Below, one piece after another: positions 27,291 to 35,838 of a DNA stretch of 64,000 nt. The translations under genes and the position numbers were made by a program. This DNA comes from an uncultured Tateyamaria sp. (GTDB lineage: Bacteria > Pseudomonadota > Alphaproteobacteria > Rhodobacterales > Rhodobacteraceae): NCBI RefSeq assembly GCF_947487805.1, contig NZ_CANKXW010000003.1, positions 186,001 to 250,000 of the forward strand. The letters are read 5' to 3'. Every line of letters begins with the position of its first letter. Within the stretch, counting starts at the first letter, position 1. The notes below the pieces were generated by a model. The model ran no database searches and was not told the DNA's origin. It saw nothing but the letters and a program-made list of their open reading frames with translations.

Positions 27291-28229
27291 TCAGTTCGGG
27301 TCGTTTTCGCGCACGACGATCACTTCGACCCGACGGTTGGCCTCGCGGCCCTCGGGGGTCAGGTTGGTCGCCACGGGGGACAGATATCCCATGCCCTCGG
27401 CCTCGATCCGGTCGGGGTTTGCGCCATATTGCGTGATCAGCGCGTCGCGCACTGCCTGCGCACGGGCGCGCGAGACAGATATGTTGGCCTCTAGCGCGCC
27501 CACCGTATCCGTGTGACCCACCAGCGCGATTTGCAGGCCCGGCCGCGTTTCCAGTAGGGCTGCCAAGGCGGCCAGTTCCGGCGTGTCGGGGTCGGCCAGG
27601 GCCGTGGTGCCCACGGCGAAATCGAGGCTGTCCAGTACCACCGATCCCGATTGAAGCAGTTGCGCAGTCAGATCGGCCTTGGTCACCGGATCCACGGGCA
27701 ATGGTGCCGCCGGTGCGGGTGCGGGCGCCTCGACATCTTCACCCACCTGCACGATCTGGAGGTAGGCCGCCCCGGCCGCCGTGCTGCCGATCACCGAGAC
27801 GGCGGTGCCGGTGTCGGGGTGCAGGGCACTGATCACGTGAAAGGCGCGGATGTTGACGAACATGTTGGGCGCGGGCAGCACCTCTGTTGAAAAGCGGAAG
27901 TCGAACCCGCCGCAGTGCACATCGGCGCAATCCAGGAGCACGTCATAGCCTGCCGCCGCCAGTTGGTCGCGCAAGGGGGCCACGATTTGCAGCGGCGTCA
28001 GCCCCCCGGTCGAGATGCGGTAGGCGCGGCGCTGTACCGGGCCTTCGATGATGCGGGTGGGTAGGGCCCCGTCGGCAAAGGGACCGACGGGCAGCGACAC
28101 CTGTTCCAGCGCGCTGTCGCGGGCGGCGGTTTCACGTGCGTTGGGCGGCAGGGAGAATTGCAGCGCCGCCACCGGGCCGCAGATCACGGCCAAGAGCAGC
28201 GCCGCGCAGTTCCGTGCCGTGCGCCCCAC
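27291..28229 (-). CDS. OmpA-family protein with N-terminal signal peptide
   Basis: A 312-residue exported protein. Residues 1-22 form a signal peptide (LLLAVICGPVAA), with no lipobox. A middle domain (about 30-165) of unknown fold precedes an Ala/Pro linker (EAPAPAPAAPLPVDP), then a C-terminal OmpA domain (about 190-312) with LVGHTDTVGALEANISVSRARA and EGREANRRVEVIV. It should bind peptidoglycan in the periplasm. Next downstream of the CMD-family gene on the same strand with a 4-bp gap. Confidence 0.82.
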   Translation of the reverse strand: MGRTARNCAALLLAVICGPVAALQFSLPPNARETAARDSALEQVSLPVGPFADGALPTRIIEGPVQRRAYRISTGGLTPLQIVAPLRDQLAAAGYDVLLDCADVHCGGFDFRFSTEVLPAPNMFVNIRAFHVISALHPDTGTAVSVIGSTAAGAAYLQIVQVGEDVEAPAPAPAAPLPVDPVTKADLTAQLLQSGSVVLDSLDFAVGTTALADPDTPELAALAALLETRPGLQIALVGHTDTVGALEANISVSRARAQAVRDALITQYGANPDRIEAEGMGYLSPVATNLTPEGREANRRVEVIVVRENDPN

Positions 28230-28233
28230 GATG

Positions 28234-28800
28234 CTAGCGGGCCTGCGCGTGGTATTCGGGGTTGGGCACCATGCCGGTCGCGCTGGCCACCCGGTTGGAC
28301 ATGTTGAAGAACGCGGCCACGTTGATCAGGTCCCAGATGTCGCGGTCGCTGATGCCCTGGTCGCGCAGCGCCTGCCTGTCGGCCTCCTCGATCTGGGCGG
28401 AGGCCAGCGTCACCCGTTCGGCAAAGGCCAGCATCGCGCGTTGGCGCGGGGTGACGTCAGCGACGCGCCAGTTCATGACCAGCGCCTCACCCAGTGCGGG
28501 ATCACCGGACAGTTGCCGCACCGCCGCCCCGTGCGCTGTCAGGCAGTAGTGGCAGCGGTTCGTGGCGCTGACCACGACGGCGACCATCTCGCGTTCCAGT
28601 TTGGTCAGGCCGCTGTCGGCGAGCATCAGGTCGTTGTAGAGGCCGGTGAAGGCGTTCAGCTTGTCGATGTCAAAAGCGTGCGCCTTGAGGACGTTGGGCA
28701 CCATGCCAAGCCGGTCCTGACAGATGTCGAAATATTTCTGCGTCTGTGCGGGCAGTGGGTCGACCATGGGCAGATCGAGGGCGGTGGGCTGGTCTGTCAT
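28234..28800 (-). CDS. carboxymuconolactone decarboxylase/AhpD-family protein (peroxidase-related)
   Basis: A 188-residue all-helical protein. The redox-active CxxC is in NRCHYCLTAHG (about 85-95), matching the AhpD-like alkylhydroperoxidase core. Such proteins help reduce peroxides or nitroalkanes. The ATG at 28800 was chosen; a GTG at 28815 overlaps the upstream GNAT stop as GTGA and adds five codons. It is one of a run of four reverse-strand genes from cinA-like to the OmpA gene. Confidence 0.85.
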   Translation of the reverse strand: MTDQPTALDLPMVDPLPAQTQKYFDICQDRLGMVPNVLKAHAFDIDKLNAFTGLYNDLMLADSGLTKLEREMVAVVVSATNRCHYCLTAHGAAVRQLSGDPALGEALVMNWRVADVTPRQRAMLAFAERVTLASAQIEEADRQALRDQGISDRDIWDLINVAAFFNMSNRVASATGMVPNPEYHAQAR

Positions 28801-28811
28801 GGCGGTGTCGG

Positions 28812-29528
28812 TCACGTCTGTTGCGGCTGTGCCCGGTAATGATAGCCGCCAATGGGCTGAAAACCCAAGCCTTGGTAGAGCGCATTTGCCGCGACATTGT
28901 TCGCCGTCGTCAGAAGGGCGATGGAATGTGCGCCGTTTTCGTGCGCCCAGACTGCGGCGCGGCGCATGATCCATTGGGCGACGCCCTGCCTGCGCTGGTG
29001 GGCCAGCACCTCGACCGCGTGGACCATGGCGATGCCGTCGTGCAGGGCCACGAACCCCACCCCTGCGGGCTTTTCGTTCCAGCGGGCGAGGATGGCGGTC
29101 TTTGTTTCCGCGCGGGCCATGGTGGCCAGCCGCGCGGGGCCGATGCCGCCCTTGGCCCAGATTTCTTCCATGATGGCGAGCGGTTCCCAGATGGCAAAGG
29201 CGGTCACGCGGGGGATCGGGATATTGGTGAGGGTTTCGACCGGCGCGATATAGCCGTTGGTCGGGTCCACGATGTCATAGCCACGCGCGGCCAGCGCCTG
29301 ATCCAGCGCGTCCTCGCCCGGTTTGACCATAAAGAGAGGCGGTTGCCCGTGGTCGCGCATGGCGGTTTCGGCCGTCTGGATATCCGCGCCGGGTGCGTTC
29401 GCGGTGGCCGCCGATACACGTTTGCCGCCGCCCTCACCGATACGCAGGGTCCAATCGGCCAGCGTGATGCGCCGCGCGGCAGGCCATGTGCCGTCAAGTG
29501 CGGCGTAGAAGGCCGCAGGCATCGTCAT
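28812..29528 (-). CDS. GNAT family N-acetyltransferase
   Basis: A 238-residue protein with an N-terminal extension (about 1-120) and a C-terminal GNAT domain. The acetyl-CoA loop is LAHQRRQGVAQWIMRRAA (about 175-192), followed by TTANNVAANALYQGLGF. The N-terminal half looks like a degenerate second GNAT domain. Substrate unknown. It overlaps the cinA-like gene by ATGA, so both are probably cotranslated. Confidence 0.8.
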   Translation of the reverse strand: MTMPAAFYAALDGTWPAARRITLADWTLRIGEGGGKRVSAATANAPGADIQTAETAMRDHGQPPLFMVKPGEDALDQALAARGYDIVDPTNGYIAPVETLTNIPIPRVTAFAIWEPLAIMEEIWAKGGIGPARLATMARAETKTAILARWNEKPAGVGFVALHDGIAMVHAVEVLAHQRRQGVAQWIMRRAAVWAHENGAHSIALLTTANNVAANALYQGLGFQPIGGYHYRAQPQQT

Positions 29529-30247
29529 GCGGGAAAGTGGGCGTTCAGCGCGGCCACGCAGGTGTCGACCATGGCAGCATCCGTGCCGCGGATCACGACA
29601 TTGGCGCCGTATTTGCCGTCTTTCTGGAACGGGTAGGACCCGATGCTGAGGTCTGGATACGCGCCGGCCAGTTCGCCCAAGGGCCCCGCGATGTCGCCCT
29701 CGCCCCGGTCGATGCGGACGGTGCGCGACACCAGCGGGTCGCCCCCGGTGAGCGTCGGCAGGACGCTGGCCACCATCGCCTGAAACACCGACGGCACCCC
29801 CGCCATCACGTGCACGTTGCCCATGGTAAAGCCCGGCGCGGTGGACACGGGGTTGTCGATCAGGGTCGCGCCGTCGGGGATGCGGGCCATGCGCAGGCGG
29901 GCCGCGTTCAGCTCCAGCCCGGATTTGGCGTAATGCGCCTCGAGCAGGGCGCGGGCATCGGCGCGCACGTCGATTGGCGCGTCAAAGGCCGCGGCAATGC
30001 AGTCGGCGGTGATGTCATCATGGGTGGGGCCGATGCCGCCGGAGGTGAACACCGTATCATAGGCCGCCGACAGCGCCCGCACCGCGGCCACAATGGCGGG
30101 TTGGTCATCGCTGACGACCCGGACTTCGCGCAGGTCGATCCCGGCTTCGGTCAGTTGGCCTGCAAGATAGTGCATATTGGCGTCGCGGGTGCGGCCTGAC
30201 AGGATCTCGTCTCCGATGACGAGCATGGCGGCGGTGGGGTTGGGCAT
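29525..30247 (-). CDS. CinA-like molybdopterin-binding domain protein
   Basis: A 240-residue protein with a MoaB/Mog fold, the N-terminal part of competence/damage-inducible CinA. It has AAMLVIGDEILSGRTRDAN at the start and TSGGIGPTHDDIT, the signature of molybdopterin binding. The C-terminal NMN-amidohydrolase domain of long CinA is absent. AAGGAGG lies just upstream of the chosen ATG at 30247. A far longer upstream open frame is antisense to sfsA and map and was discarded. Confidence 0.85.
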   Translation of the reverse strand: MPNPTAAMLVIGDEILSGRTRDANMHYLAGQLTEAGIDLREVRVVSDDQPAIVAAVRALSAAYDTVFTSGGIGPTHDDITADCIAAAFDAPIDVRADARALLEAHYAKSGLELNAARLRMARIPDGATLIDNPVSTAPGFTMGNVHVMAGVPSVFQAMVASVLPTLTGGDPLVSRTVRIDRGEGDIAGPLGELAGAYPDLSIGSYPFQKDGKYGANVVIRGTDAAMVDTCVAALNAHFPA

Positions 30248-30295
30248 TGCGGGCCTCCTTGTGTGCAGGGCCTGCCACGGTATAGGGCTGCGCCC

Positions 30296-31006
30296 ATGCG
30301 CTTTCAAACCGAACTTGTCCCCGCCACGCTGATCCGCCGCTATAAACGGTTTCTGGCCGACTGCACGCTGGCGGACGGGCGCGAGGTGGTGGCGCATTGC
30401 GCGAACCCAGGTTCGATGATGGGGCTGGCCGAGCCGGGTATGCGCATCTGGCTGGAGCCGAACGACGACCCCAAGAAGAAACTGAAATTCGGCTGGCGGC
30501 TGGTGGAGCATGGCGGGGGCCATTTTACCGGTGTCGACACATCCGTGCCCAACCGCGCCCTGCGCGCGGCGTTCGAGGCCGGGGTGGTGCCGGGATTTGA
30601 CGGCTACACCACTGTGCGCCCCGAGCAGAAATACGGCGAAAACAGCCGGATCGATTTCCTGTTGCAGGGGGACGGGTTGCCCGATGCCTATGTGGAGGTC
30701 AAATCCGTGACTTTGTCGCGCACGCCGGGGCTGGCCGAATTTCCCGACAGTGTGACCGCACGCGGGGCCAAGCATCTGGGGGAACTGGCGCGCGTGGCGC
30801 AGGCCGGGCACTGGGCCGTGATGCTGTATCTGGTGCAGCGCACGGATTGCGACCGCTTTGCGCTCGCGGCCGATATCGACCCTGCCTATGCTGCGGCCTA
30901 TGCGCACGCGTCTGGCGCGGGGGTGGAAACCCTGTGCCTTGGCACCCATATTTCGCCTGATGGAGTGACTGTGGCCGCGCCCATTCCGGTCAACACACAG
31001 GCTTGA
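30296..31006 (+). CDS. sfsA: SfsA DNA/RNA nuclease family protein
   Basis: A 236-residue protein of the SfsA family, originally linked to maltose regulation and now assigned nuclease activity. It has the family opening LVPATLIRRYKRFLADC, HCANPGSMMGL, and the core motif YVEVKSVTLSR that fits a restriction-nuclease-like catalytic centre (E-x-K). Upstream of map on the same strand, 48 bp apart. Confidence 0.9.
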   Translation: MRFQTELVPATLIRRYKRFLADCTLADGREVVAHCANPGSMMGLAEPGMRIWLEPNDDPKKKLKFGWRLVEHGGGHFTGVDTSVPNRALRAAFEAGVVPGFDGYTTVRPEQKYGENSRIDFLLQGDGLPDAYVEVKSVTLSRTPGLAEFPDSVTARGAKHLGELARVAQAGHWAVMLYLVQRTDCDRFALAADIDPAYAAAYAHASGAGVETLCLGTHISPDGVTVAAPIPVNTQA

Positions 31007-31054
31007 CTGGTCCTTTTCGCCGCAGTGCAGTATAGTGTCGGACGCATTTTGCTG

Positions 31055-31876
31055 ATGGAGCAGACCTTGAACCACGAAACCCGCGGCCGCCTGACCAAGG
31101 ATGGCATTCGCATTTATGACGACGCCGACTTTGCCGGTATGCACGCCGCTGGACGCCTCGCCGCCGAGATCCTCGACGCGATGGCACCGCTGGTGTTTCC
31201 CGGCCAGACCACTGGCGCCATCGACCGCCGCATCACCGAAATGGTCGAAGAGGCCGGGGCCACGTCTGCCACCATCGGCTACAAGGGCTACAAGCACGCC
31301 AGCTGCATCAGTGTGAACCACGTGGTGTGTCACGGTATTCCCGGCGACAAGGTCCTGAAGGACGGCGACATCCTGAACATCGACGTGACGGTGATTGTGG
31401 ACGGCTGGTTCGGCGACACAAGCCGGATGTATGTGGCGGGCAAGCTGCCGCGCAAGGCCGAGCGGCTGATCGAGATCACCCATGACGCGCTGATGCTGGG
31501 CATCGAGGCGGTCAAGCCGGGCAACACCTTTGGTGACATCGGCCACGCCATTCAGGGCTATGTCGAGAGCCACCGCATGTCCGTCGTCCGGGACTTCTGC
31601 GGCCACGGGCTGGGCCGGGTGTTTCACGCGCCGCCCAACGTGCTCCACTATGGCCGTCCGGGCACCGGCGCGGTGCTGGAGCCGGGCATGTTCTTTACCA
31701 TCGAACCGATGGTGAACCTGGGCCGTCCCGAGACCAAGACGCTGGCTGATGACTGGACGGCTGTGACCCGCGACAAGTCGCTGTCGGCACAGTTCGAACA
31801 TTCGGTCGGTGTGACCGAGGATGGGGCCGAGATCTTTACCCTGTCCCCTGCGGGCAAGTTCCACCCGACATACTAG
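31055..31876 (+). CDS. map: methionine aminopeptidase, type I
   Basis: A 273-residue metalloprotease that removes the initiator methionine. All five metal ligands are visible: Asp in LNIDVTVIVDG, Asp in GDTSRMY, His in CGHGLGRVFH, Glu in TIEPM, and Glu in FEHSVGV. There is no N-terminal zinc finger. I use ATG 31055; a TTG at 31067 has the better ribosome site (GGAG seven bases upstream) and may be the true start. It converges with the metal permease gene; a 7-bp hairpin (31887-31903) lies just beyond. Confidence 0.92.
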   Translation: MEQTLNHETRGRLTKDGIRIYDDADFAGMHAAGRLAAEILDAMAPLVFPGQTTGAIDRRITEMVEEAGATSATIGYKGYKHASCISVNHVVCHGIPGDKVLKDGDILNIDVTVIVDGWFGDTSRMYVAGKLPRKAERLIEITHDALMLGIEAVKPGNTFGDIGHAIQGYVESHRMSVVRDFCGHGLGRVFHAPPNVLHYGRPGTGAVLEPGMFFTIEPMVNLGRPETKTLADDWTAVTRDKSLSAQFEHSVGVTEDGAEIFTLSPAGKFHPTY

Positions 31877-31881
31877 GCGCG

Positions 31882-32796
31882 TCACTGCACCGCTTTGCGG
31901 TGCGGTCCGGCGATGGCGGCAAGGGCGAGGATCAGGCCCGACACGGTGGCGATCATGCCCGCCGCGCTGACCGAGGCGGAGGCCCCGACCCAGAGCGGGC
32001 CATAGCCTGCGAGCACGTAACCGACGATGGCCGACAGCGCGGCAAAGCCCGCCGACCACGCGACCTGTCGGCCCAGCCTGTTGGTCATCATCCGCGCCGC
32101 CGCCGCCGGGCAGATGAACATCGCAATCACGATGATCGACCCCACCGCGTCAAAGGCTGCGACAGCCGCGATCGCCGACACCACCACCAGTGCAAGCCCC
32201 AGTGGCCCGGTGCGCAGGCCCATGCCGCGCGCGAACCCTTCGTCAAAGGTGGACATCGCGAGGGGGCGCCAGAACACGAAGAGGAACAGCGCCACCACCA
32301 GCAGGGCCAGCGCCATACGGGGCAGTTCCACAGGCAGGCCCGCCAGTGCCGCCGGGTCCAGCAGTGAGGCCCAGCCGGTGGCATCCAGCCAGATCAGGCT
32401 TTCCAGATTGCCAAAGAGCGCGTGTTCGACGTCGAGATGCACGTTCGAGGTGTCCGACCGTTCCAGCAGCAGCACACCGGCGGCAAACATCGCGGTGAAC
32501 ACGACCCCCATGGCGGCACCGGATTCGATCCGGCCCAGACGGCGTATGACGTCGATGACCACTACTGCCGCGATGGCCGCCCCGGCGGCACCAATCAGCA
32601 TCGGGCCGGTGGCCACGGCGCCGGTCACCAGAAACGCCACCACGATGCCCGGCAGGACAACGTGGCTGATCGCGTCACCGATCAGCGCCTGACGCCGCAG
32701 CAGCAGGAAGTTCCCCGGCAGCGCGCAGGCCACGGCGACGCAGATCCCGATCAGGATCGGCGGCAGCGACAAAGCGACGAATTCGGCCCCCATCAT
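31882..32796 (-). CDS. Mn/Zn/Fe ABC transporter permease (SitD/ZnuB-like)
   Basis: A 304-residue polytopic permease of the metal ABC-3 family, with about eight or nine hydrophobic helices and the LLLRRQALIGDAISHVVLPGI coupling region near the start. It is the last gene of a four-gene reverse-strand importer operon (binding protein, ATPase, permease with extension, this permease). It overlaps the previous permease by ATGA. Two different permeases suggest a heterodimeric channel, as in SitCD/MntCD systems. Confidence 0.88.
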   Translation of the reverse strand: MMGAEFVALSLPPILIGICVAVACALPGNFLLLRRQALIGDAISHVVLPGIVVAFLVTGAVATGPMLIGAAGAAIAAVVVIDVIRRLGRIESGAAMGVVFTAMFAAGVLLLERSDTSNVHLDVEHALFGNLESLIWLDATGWASLLDPAALAGLPVELPRMALALLVVALFLFVFWRPLAMSTFDEGFARGMGLRTGPLGLALVVVSAIAAVAAFDAVGSIIVIAMFICPAAAARMMTNRLGRQVAWSAGFAALSAIVGYVLAGYGPLWVGASASVSAAGMIATVSGLILALAAIAGPHRKAVQ

Positions 32797-33995
32797 GCCA
32801 CCACCTGTGGTGCGTCGATGCGGGCGTCCACCGCGCGCAGTTGGTCCTGGGTCAGCACGTCTTCGATCGGGGTGAGGCCGTCATAGCGGGAGGCGGCCAC
32901 GGCAAAGCTTTGGTCGCGGCGCACGATGGACCAGCGGGTTTCATCCAGCAGCGCCTTGGCCGCGGCGGCCTGCCCTTCGGCGGTGGCGACCCCGTCGGGC
33001 AGGATCAGGCCGGCGCGGTGCAAAAGGCGGCGGGTGAGCGCCTCGAATATCGGTTGGCCCTGGGCCAGCGCCAAAAGGCCCTGCCGCATGTGCACGCGCC
33101 GTTGGTAGCGCCGGTGCATCAGCACGGAGGCCAGCACCCCGCGTCCGGGCGAAAAGAGGAGCGACGCGAGAAACAGGCCAAAGCCTACCAGCACGATGAT
33201 CGGCCCCGTGGGCAGGGCCGGCGCCACCGCCGACAGCGCCGCACCGACATAGCCCGACACCCCACCAACCGCGCCCGCGATCCACACCACGCGGTCGGCC
33301 CGTTCGGTCCAGAACCGCGCTGTAACCGCCGGGACAATCAGAAGGGCCACGATCAGGATCAGGCCCACCACCTTGAGGCCCACGACCGTGACCACCAGCA
33401 CCACACCCATCATCGCCAGATCGACGCGCGCCAGCGACCAGCCCGTCGCCTGCGCGTATCCGGGGTCAAAGGCCGCCAGCGTCAACGGCCTGCGCAAGAG
33501 CACGACCAGCGCCAGCACCAGCGCCGCCGAGGCCGCCAGCAGGATCGCATCCCCGCGCAGCATTCCCGCGGTGGACCCCAGAAGGAACCCTTCGAGGCCC
33601 GCCTGCCGCCCGGTGTTCATGGTCTGGATCACGGTGAGGATGACGACGCCGAGGCCAAAGAAGACCGACAGCACCGCCCCGATGGCCGCATCCTCGCCCA
33701 GCCGGGTCCGTGCGGTCAGCCACTGTACGCACAAAAGGCCCAGCGCCGCCGACAGCGCAGCACCCAACAGCAGCCCCGGCAGCGCGCGCCCGTCACCGCC
33801 CAGCGCCACCATCACCACAAAGGCCAGCCCCACCCCCGGCAGGGTCGCGTGGCTGATCGCGTCGCTGACAAGCGCGCGTTTGCGCAGAAAGAGGAAGGTG
33901 CCCGCGACCCCCGCCGCCATGCCCAGCAGGGCGGCGCCAAGGGTGACCAGCGTGGCGTTGTAGCCCAGCTGCAACAGCAGCGCGTCGGCCCACAT
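32793..33995 (-). CDS. Mn/Zn/Fe ABC transporter permease with C-terminal regulator-like extension
   Basis: A 400-residue protein. Residues about 1-285 are the usual ABC-3 metal permease (LRKRALVSDAISHATLPGV coupling helix, several Val/Leu-rich helices). Residues about 290-400 are an additional soluble domain (RRVHMRQGLLALAQGQPIFE, then GLILPDGVATAEGQAAAAKA, then LTPIEDVLTQDQLRAVDARI). That tail resembles the winged-helix/dimerisation layout of DtxR-type metalloregulators. Similar fused permeases are known among metal ABC systems. Whether the tail binds metal or DNA is untested here. Confidence 0.82.
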   Translation of the reverse strand: MWADALLLQLGYNATLVTLGAALLGMAAGVAGTFLFLRKRALVSDAISHATLPGVGLAFVVMVALGGDGRALPGLLLGAALSAALGLLCVQWLTARTRLGEDAAIGAVLSVFFGLGVVILTVIQTMNTGRQAGLEGFLLGSTAGMLRGDAILLAASAALVLALVVLLRRPLTLAAFDPGYAQATGWSLARVDLAMMGVVLVVTVVGLKVVGLILIVALLIVPAVTARFWTERADRVVWIAGAVGGVSGYVGAALSAVAPALPTGPIIVLVGFGLFLASLLFSPGRGVLASVLMHRRYQRRVHMRQGLLALAQGQPIFEALTRRLLHRAGLILPDGVATAEGQAAAAKALLDETRWSIVRRDQSFAVAASRYDGLTPIEDVLTQDQLRAVDARIDAPQVVA

Positions 33996-33998
33996 GGC

Positions 33999-34799
33999 CT
34001 AGCCCGCCACGCTTTCCGGATCGGCGCGCGCGGTGGTGAGGCGGCCGCCATAGGTGGCTTGCAGGTTGTCCTCGGTAAAGACGTGCGCCACCGGCCCGGC
34101 GGCCACGACCTGTGTGTTCAGCAGCACGACATCGTCGAAGTAGTCCGGCACAGTGGCCAGATCGTGATGCACGGCCACGACTGTCCGGCCCGCGTCACGC
34201 AGGGATTTCAGCACGGCGATGATCGCCTTTTCGGTGGCGGCGTCGACCCCGGCAAAGGGTTCATCAAGCACGTAGAGATCCGCCTCTTGCGCCAGTGCGC
34301 GGGCGAGGAACACGCGTTGTTGCTGGCCGCCGGAGAGCTGGCCGATCTGGCGGGTGGCAAAGTCGGTCATGCCGACGCGGTCGAGGCAGGCCATCGCCTG
34401 GGCCCGGTGCGTGGCGCGCACGCGGCCCAACAGGCCCAGCTGGCGGTACATACCCATCAGCACCACGTCGATGACGCGGGTGGGGAAATCCCAGTCCACG
34501 CTGGCGCGTTGCGGCACATAGGCGATGCGGTCGCGCATCCGGTCCAGCGGCTGGCCCAGCATGGCGACCGTCCCCGCCAGCGGCGTGATCACGCCCAGCG
34601 CGGCCTTGAGCAGGGTCGATTTGCCCGCCCCATTCGGGCCGACAATGGCGGTCATAGCCCCGGCGCGCACGGTGACATCGACGGAAAAGATCGCGGGCGT
34701 CTGGCCATAGGATACGGTCAGGCCACGCACGGCCAGCGGGCTGGCCATGCGCGCGGCCTCGGTCAGTTTTGCGTCGTCCTGCACCAATGCGAGTGTCAT
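33999..34799 (-). CDS. Mn/Zn/Fe ABC transporter ATP-binding protein
   Basis: A 266-residue ATPase. Walker A is GPNGAGKSTLLKA (about 54-66), the ABC signature LSGGQQQRVFLARAL (about 152-166), Walker B YVLDEPFAGVD (about 173-183), and the switch His in VVAVHHDL. It powers the two permeases downstream. It overlaps the binding-protein gene by ATGA. Confidence 0.92.
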   Translation of the reverse strand: MTLALVQDDAKLTEAARMASPLAVRGLTVSYGQTPAIFSVDVTVRAGAMTAIVGPNGAGKSTLLKAALGVITPLAGTVAMLGQPLDRMRDRIAYVPQRASVDWDFPTRVIDVVLMGMYRQLGLLGRVRATHRAQAMACLDRVGMTDFATRQIGQLSGGQQQRVFLARALAQEADLYVLDEPFAGVDAATEKAIIAVLKSLRDAGRTVVAVHHDLATVPDYFDDVVLLNTQVVAAGPVAHVFTEDNLQATYGGRLTTARADPESVAG

Positions 34800-35767
34800 G
34801 CGGCCCCCTGCAATCTGCCCAGCCGTCCGGCGGCGGGAACATCCGCGCCCAGTGCGCGGGCGATGGTTGTCACGTTGTGGTCGATCATGCCCAGCCAGGT
34901 GCCTTCGTAAGTGCCCTCGGGCCCCATCGCGTCGGAGAAGAGCGCGCCGCCGATCTGTACGTCGTGCCCGCGCGCCGCGGCCCCTTCGATCAGGGCGCGG
35001 ATGTTGCGGTCCGAGACGGAGGTTTCGACAAACACCGCGGGCAGATCGCGGTCCACCAGCAGGTCGACCAGCGTGCCGATCCGGTTCAGGCCCGCCTCGC
35101 TTTCGGTCGAGATGCCCTGGATGCCCAGCACGTCAAACCCATAGGCCGCGCCGAAATAGCCAAAGGCGTCGTGGGCGGTCAGCAGGATACGGCGGTCAGG
35201 CGCGACCGCCTTGAGCGCGTCGCGGGAATAGGTTGCAAGTGCGGCGGCCTCGGTCGCAAAGGCCTGTGCGTTCGCCTCGAATTGCGGGCGCGCGGCGGGG
35301 CGCAGGTCGGACAGCGCTTCGACCACCGCAGGCGCGCATTGCACCCACAGGTCCGGGTCCATCCACACATGCGGGTCATAGCGGCCCGCGTAATCCTCGT
35401 GCGACAGCAGCAGCGCAGGATCCAGCGTGTCGGCGATGGCGTGCACCGGGCGCTTGCGGGCGAGGTCGGCAAAGAACGCCTCCATCTGCGCCTCGAGATA
35501 GAGGCCGTGCCACAGGACCGCGTCGGCGCGGGTCATGGCAACGATATCGCTGCGGGTCTGGCGGTAGGCGTGAGGGTCAACGCCCGCGCCCATCAGGCCG
35601 CGCACCGTCACGGCGTCGCCGCCTATGGTGCGGGTCAGGTCGGCGATCATGCCGGTGGAGGCCACGATGTTCAGCCGGTCGGCGGCAAGTGCCGGGGTCG
35701 CGGCCATGGCGGCCATTCCAGCGAGGACCGCGCGACGGGAAACAGGGAAAGACGATGTCTTGCTCAT
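34796..35767 (-). CDS. Mn/Zn-binding periplasmic protein (SitA/MntA-like, cluster 9)
   Basis: A 323-residue solute-binding protein of metal ABC importers. The signal peptide has a twin-arginine-like VSRRAVLAGMAAMA, so Tat or Sec export is possible. The four metal ligands fit the family: His in DPHAYRQT, His in DPHVWMDP, Glu in GISTESEAG, Asp in TSVSDRNIRA. No long His-rich loop is present, favouring manganese or iron over zinc. The start at 35767 is preferred; upstream in-frame codons run into two regulator-box sequences. Confidence 0.88.
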   Translation of the reverse strand: MSKTSSFPVSRRAVLAGMAAMAATPALAADRLNIVASTGMIADLTRTIGGDAVTVRGLMGAGVDPHAYRQTRSDIVAMTRADAVLWHGLYLEAQMEAFFADLARKRPVHAIADTLDPALLLSHEDYAGRYDPHVWMDPDLWVQCAPAVVEALSDLRPAARPQFEANAQAFATEAAALATYSRDALKAVAPDRRILLTAHDAFGYFGAAYGFDVLGIQGISTESEAGLNRIGTLVDLLVDRDLPAVFVETSVSDRNIRALIEGAAARGHDVQIGGALFSDAMGPEGTYEGTWLGMIDHNVTTIARALGADVPAAGRLGRLQGAA

Positions 35768-35778
35768 GAGATTGAATA

Positions 35779-35793
35779 TGAGAGTCATTCGCA
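35779..35793 (-). promoter_or_regulatory. Fur-family-like box 1 upstream of metal importer
   Basis: On the reverse strand this reads TGCGAATGACTCTCA, close to the 7-1-7 pattern of Fur/Mur sites (TGCGAAT-n-ATTCGCA). It lies 12 bp upstream of the sitA-like start. It is the inverted partner of the box at 35809; the inner 11 bp (gagtcattcgc / gcgaatgactc) match perfectly. Confidence 0.6.
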
Positions 35794-35808
35794 GAAAGTC
35801 AAGGAAGT

Positions 35809-35823
35809 TGCGAATGACTCGCA
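35809..35823 (+). promoter_or_regulatory. Fur-family-like box 2 upstream of metal importer
   Basis: TGCGAATGACTCGCA. With one further base on each side it is also internally palindromic (TTGCGA-ATGAC-TCGCAA). Together with box 1 it forms a perfect 11-bp inverted repeat separated by 17 bp. In Rhodobacterales, Mur (a Fur-family manganese sensor) is known to control sit-type operons, so a Mn-responsive repressor is the simplest explanation. Confidence 0.6.
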
Positions 35824-35838
35824 ATAACAAACGCGCAA

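Noticed and set aside
31887-31903. Hairpin gcaccgc-ttt-gcggtgc as map terminator
   Set aside because: It lies inside the last codons of the convergent permease gene and lacks a T-tract, so it was not listed as a feature.
30248-32059. 600-codon upstream extension of the cinA-like frame
   Set aside because: It is antisense to sfsA and map; a strong ribosome site fixes the true start at 30247.
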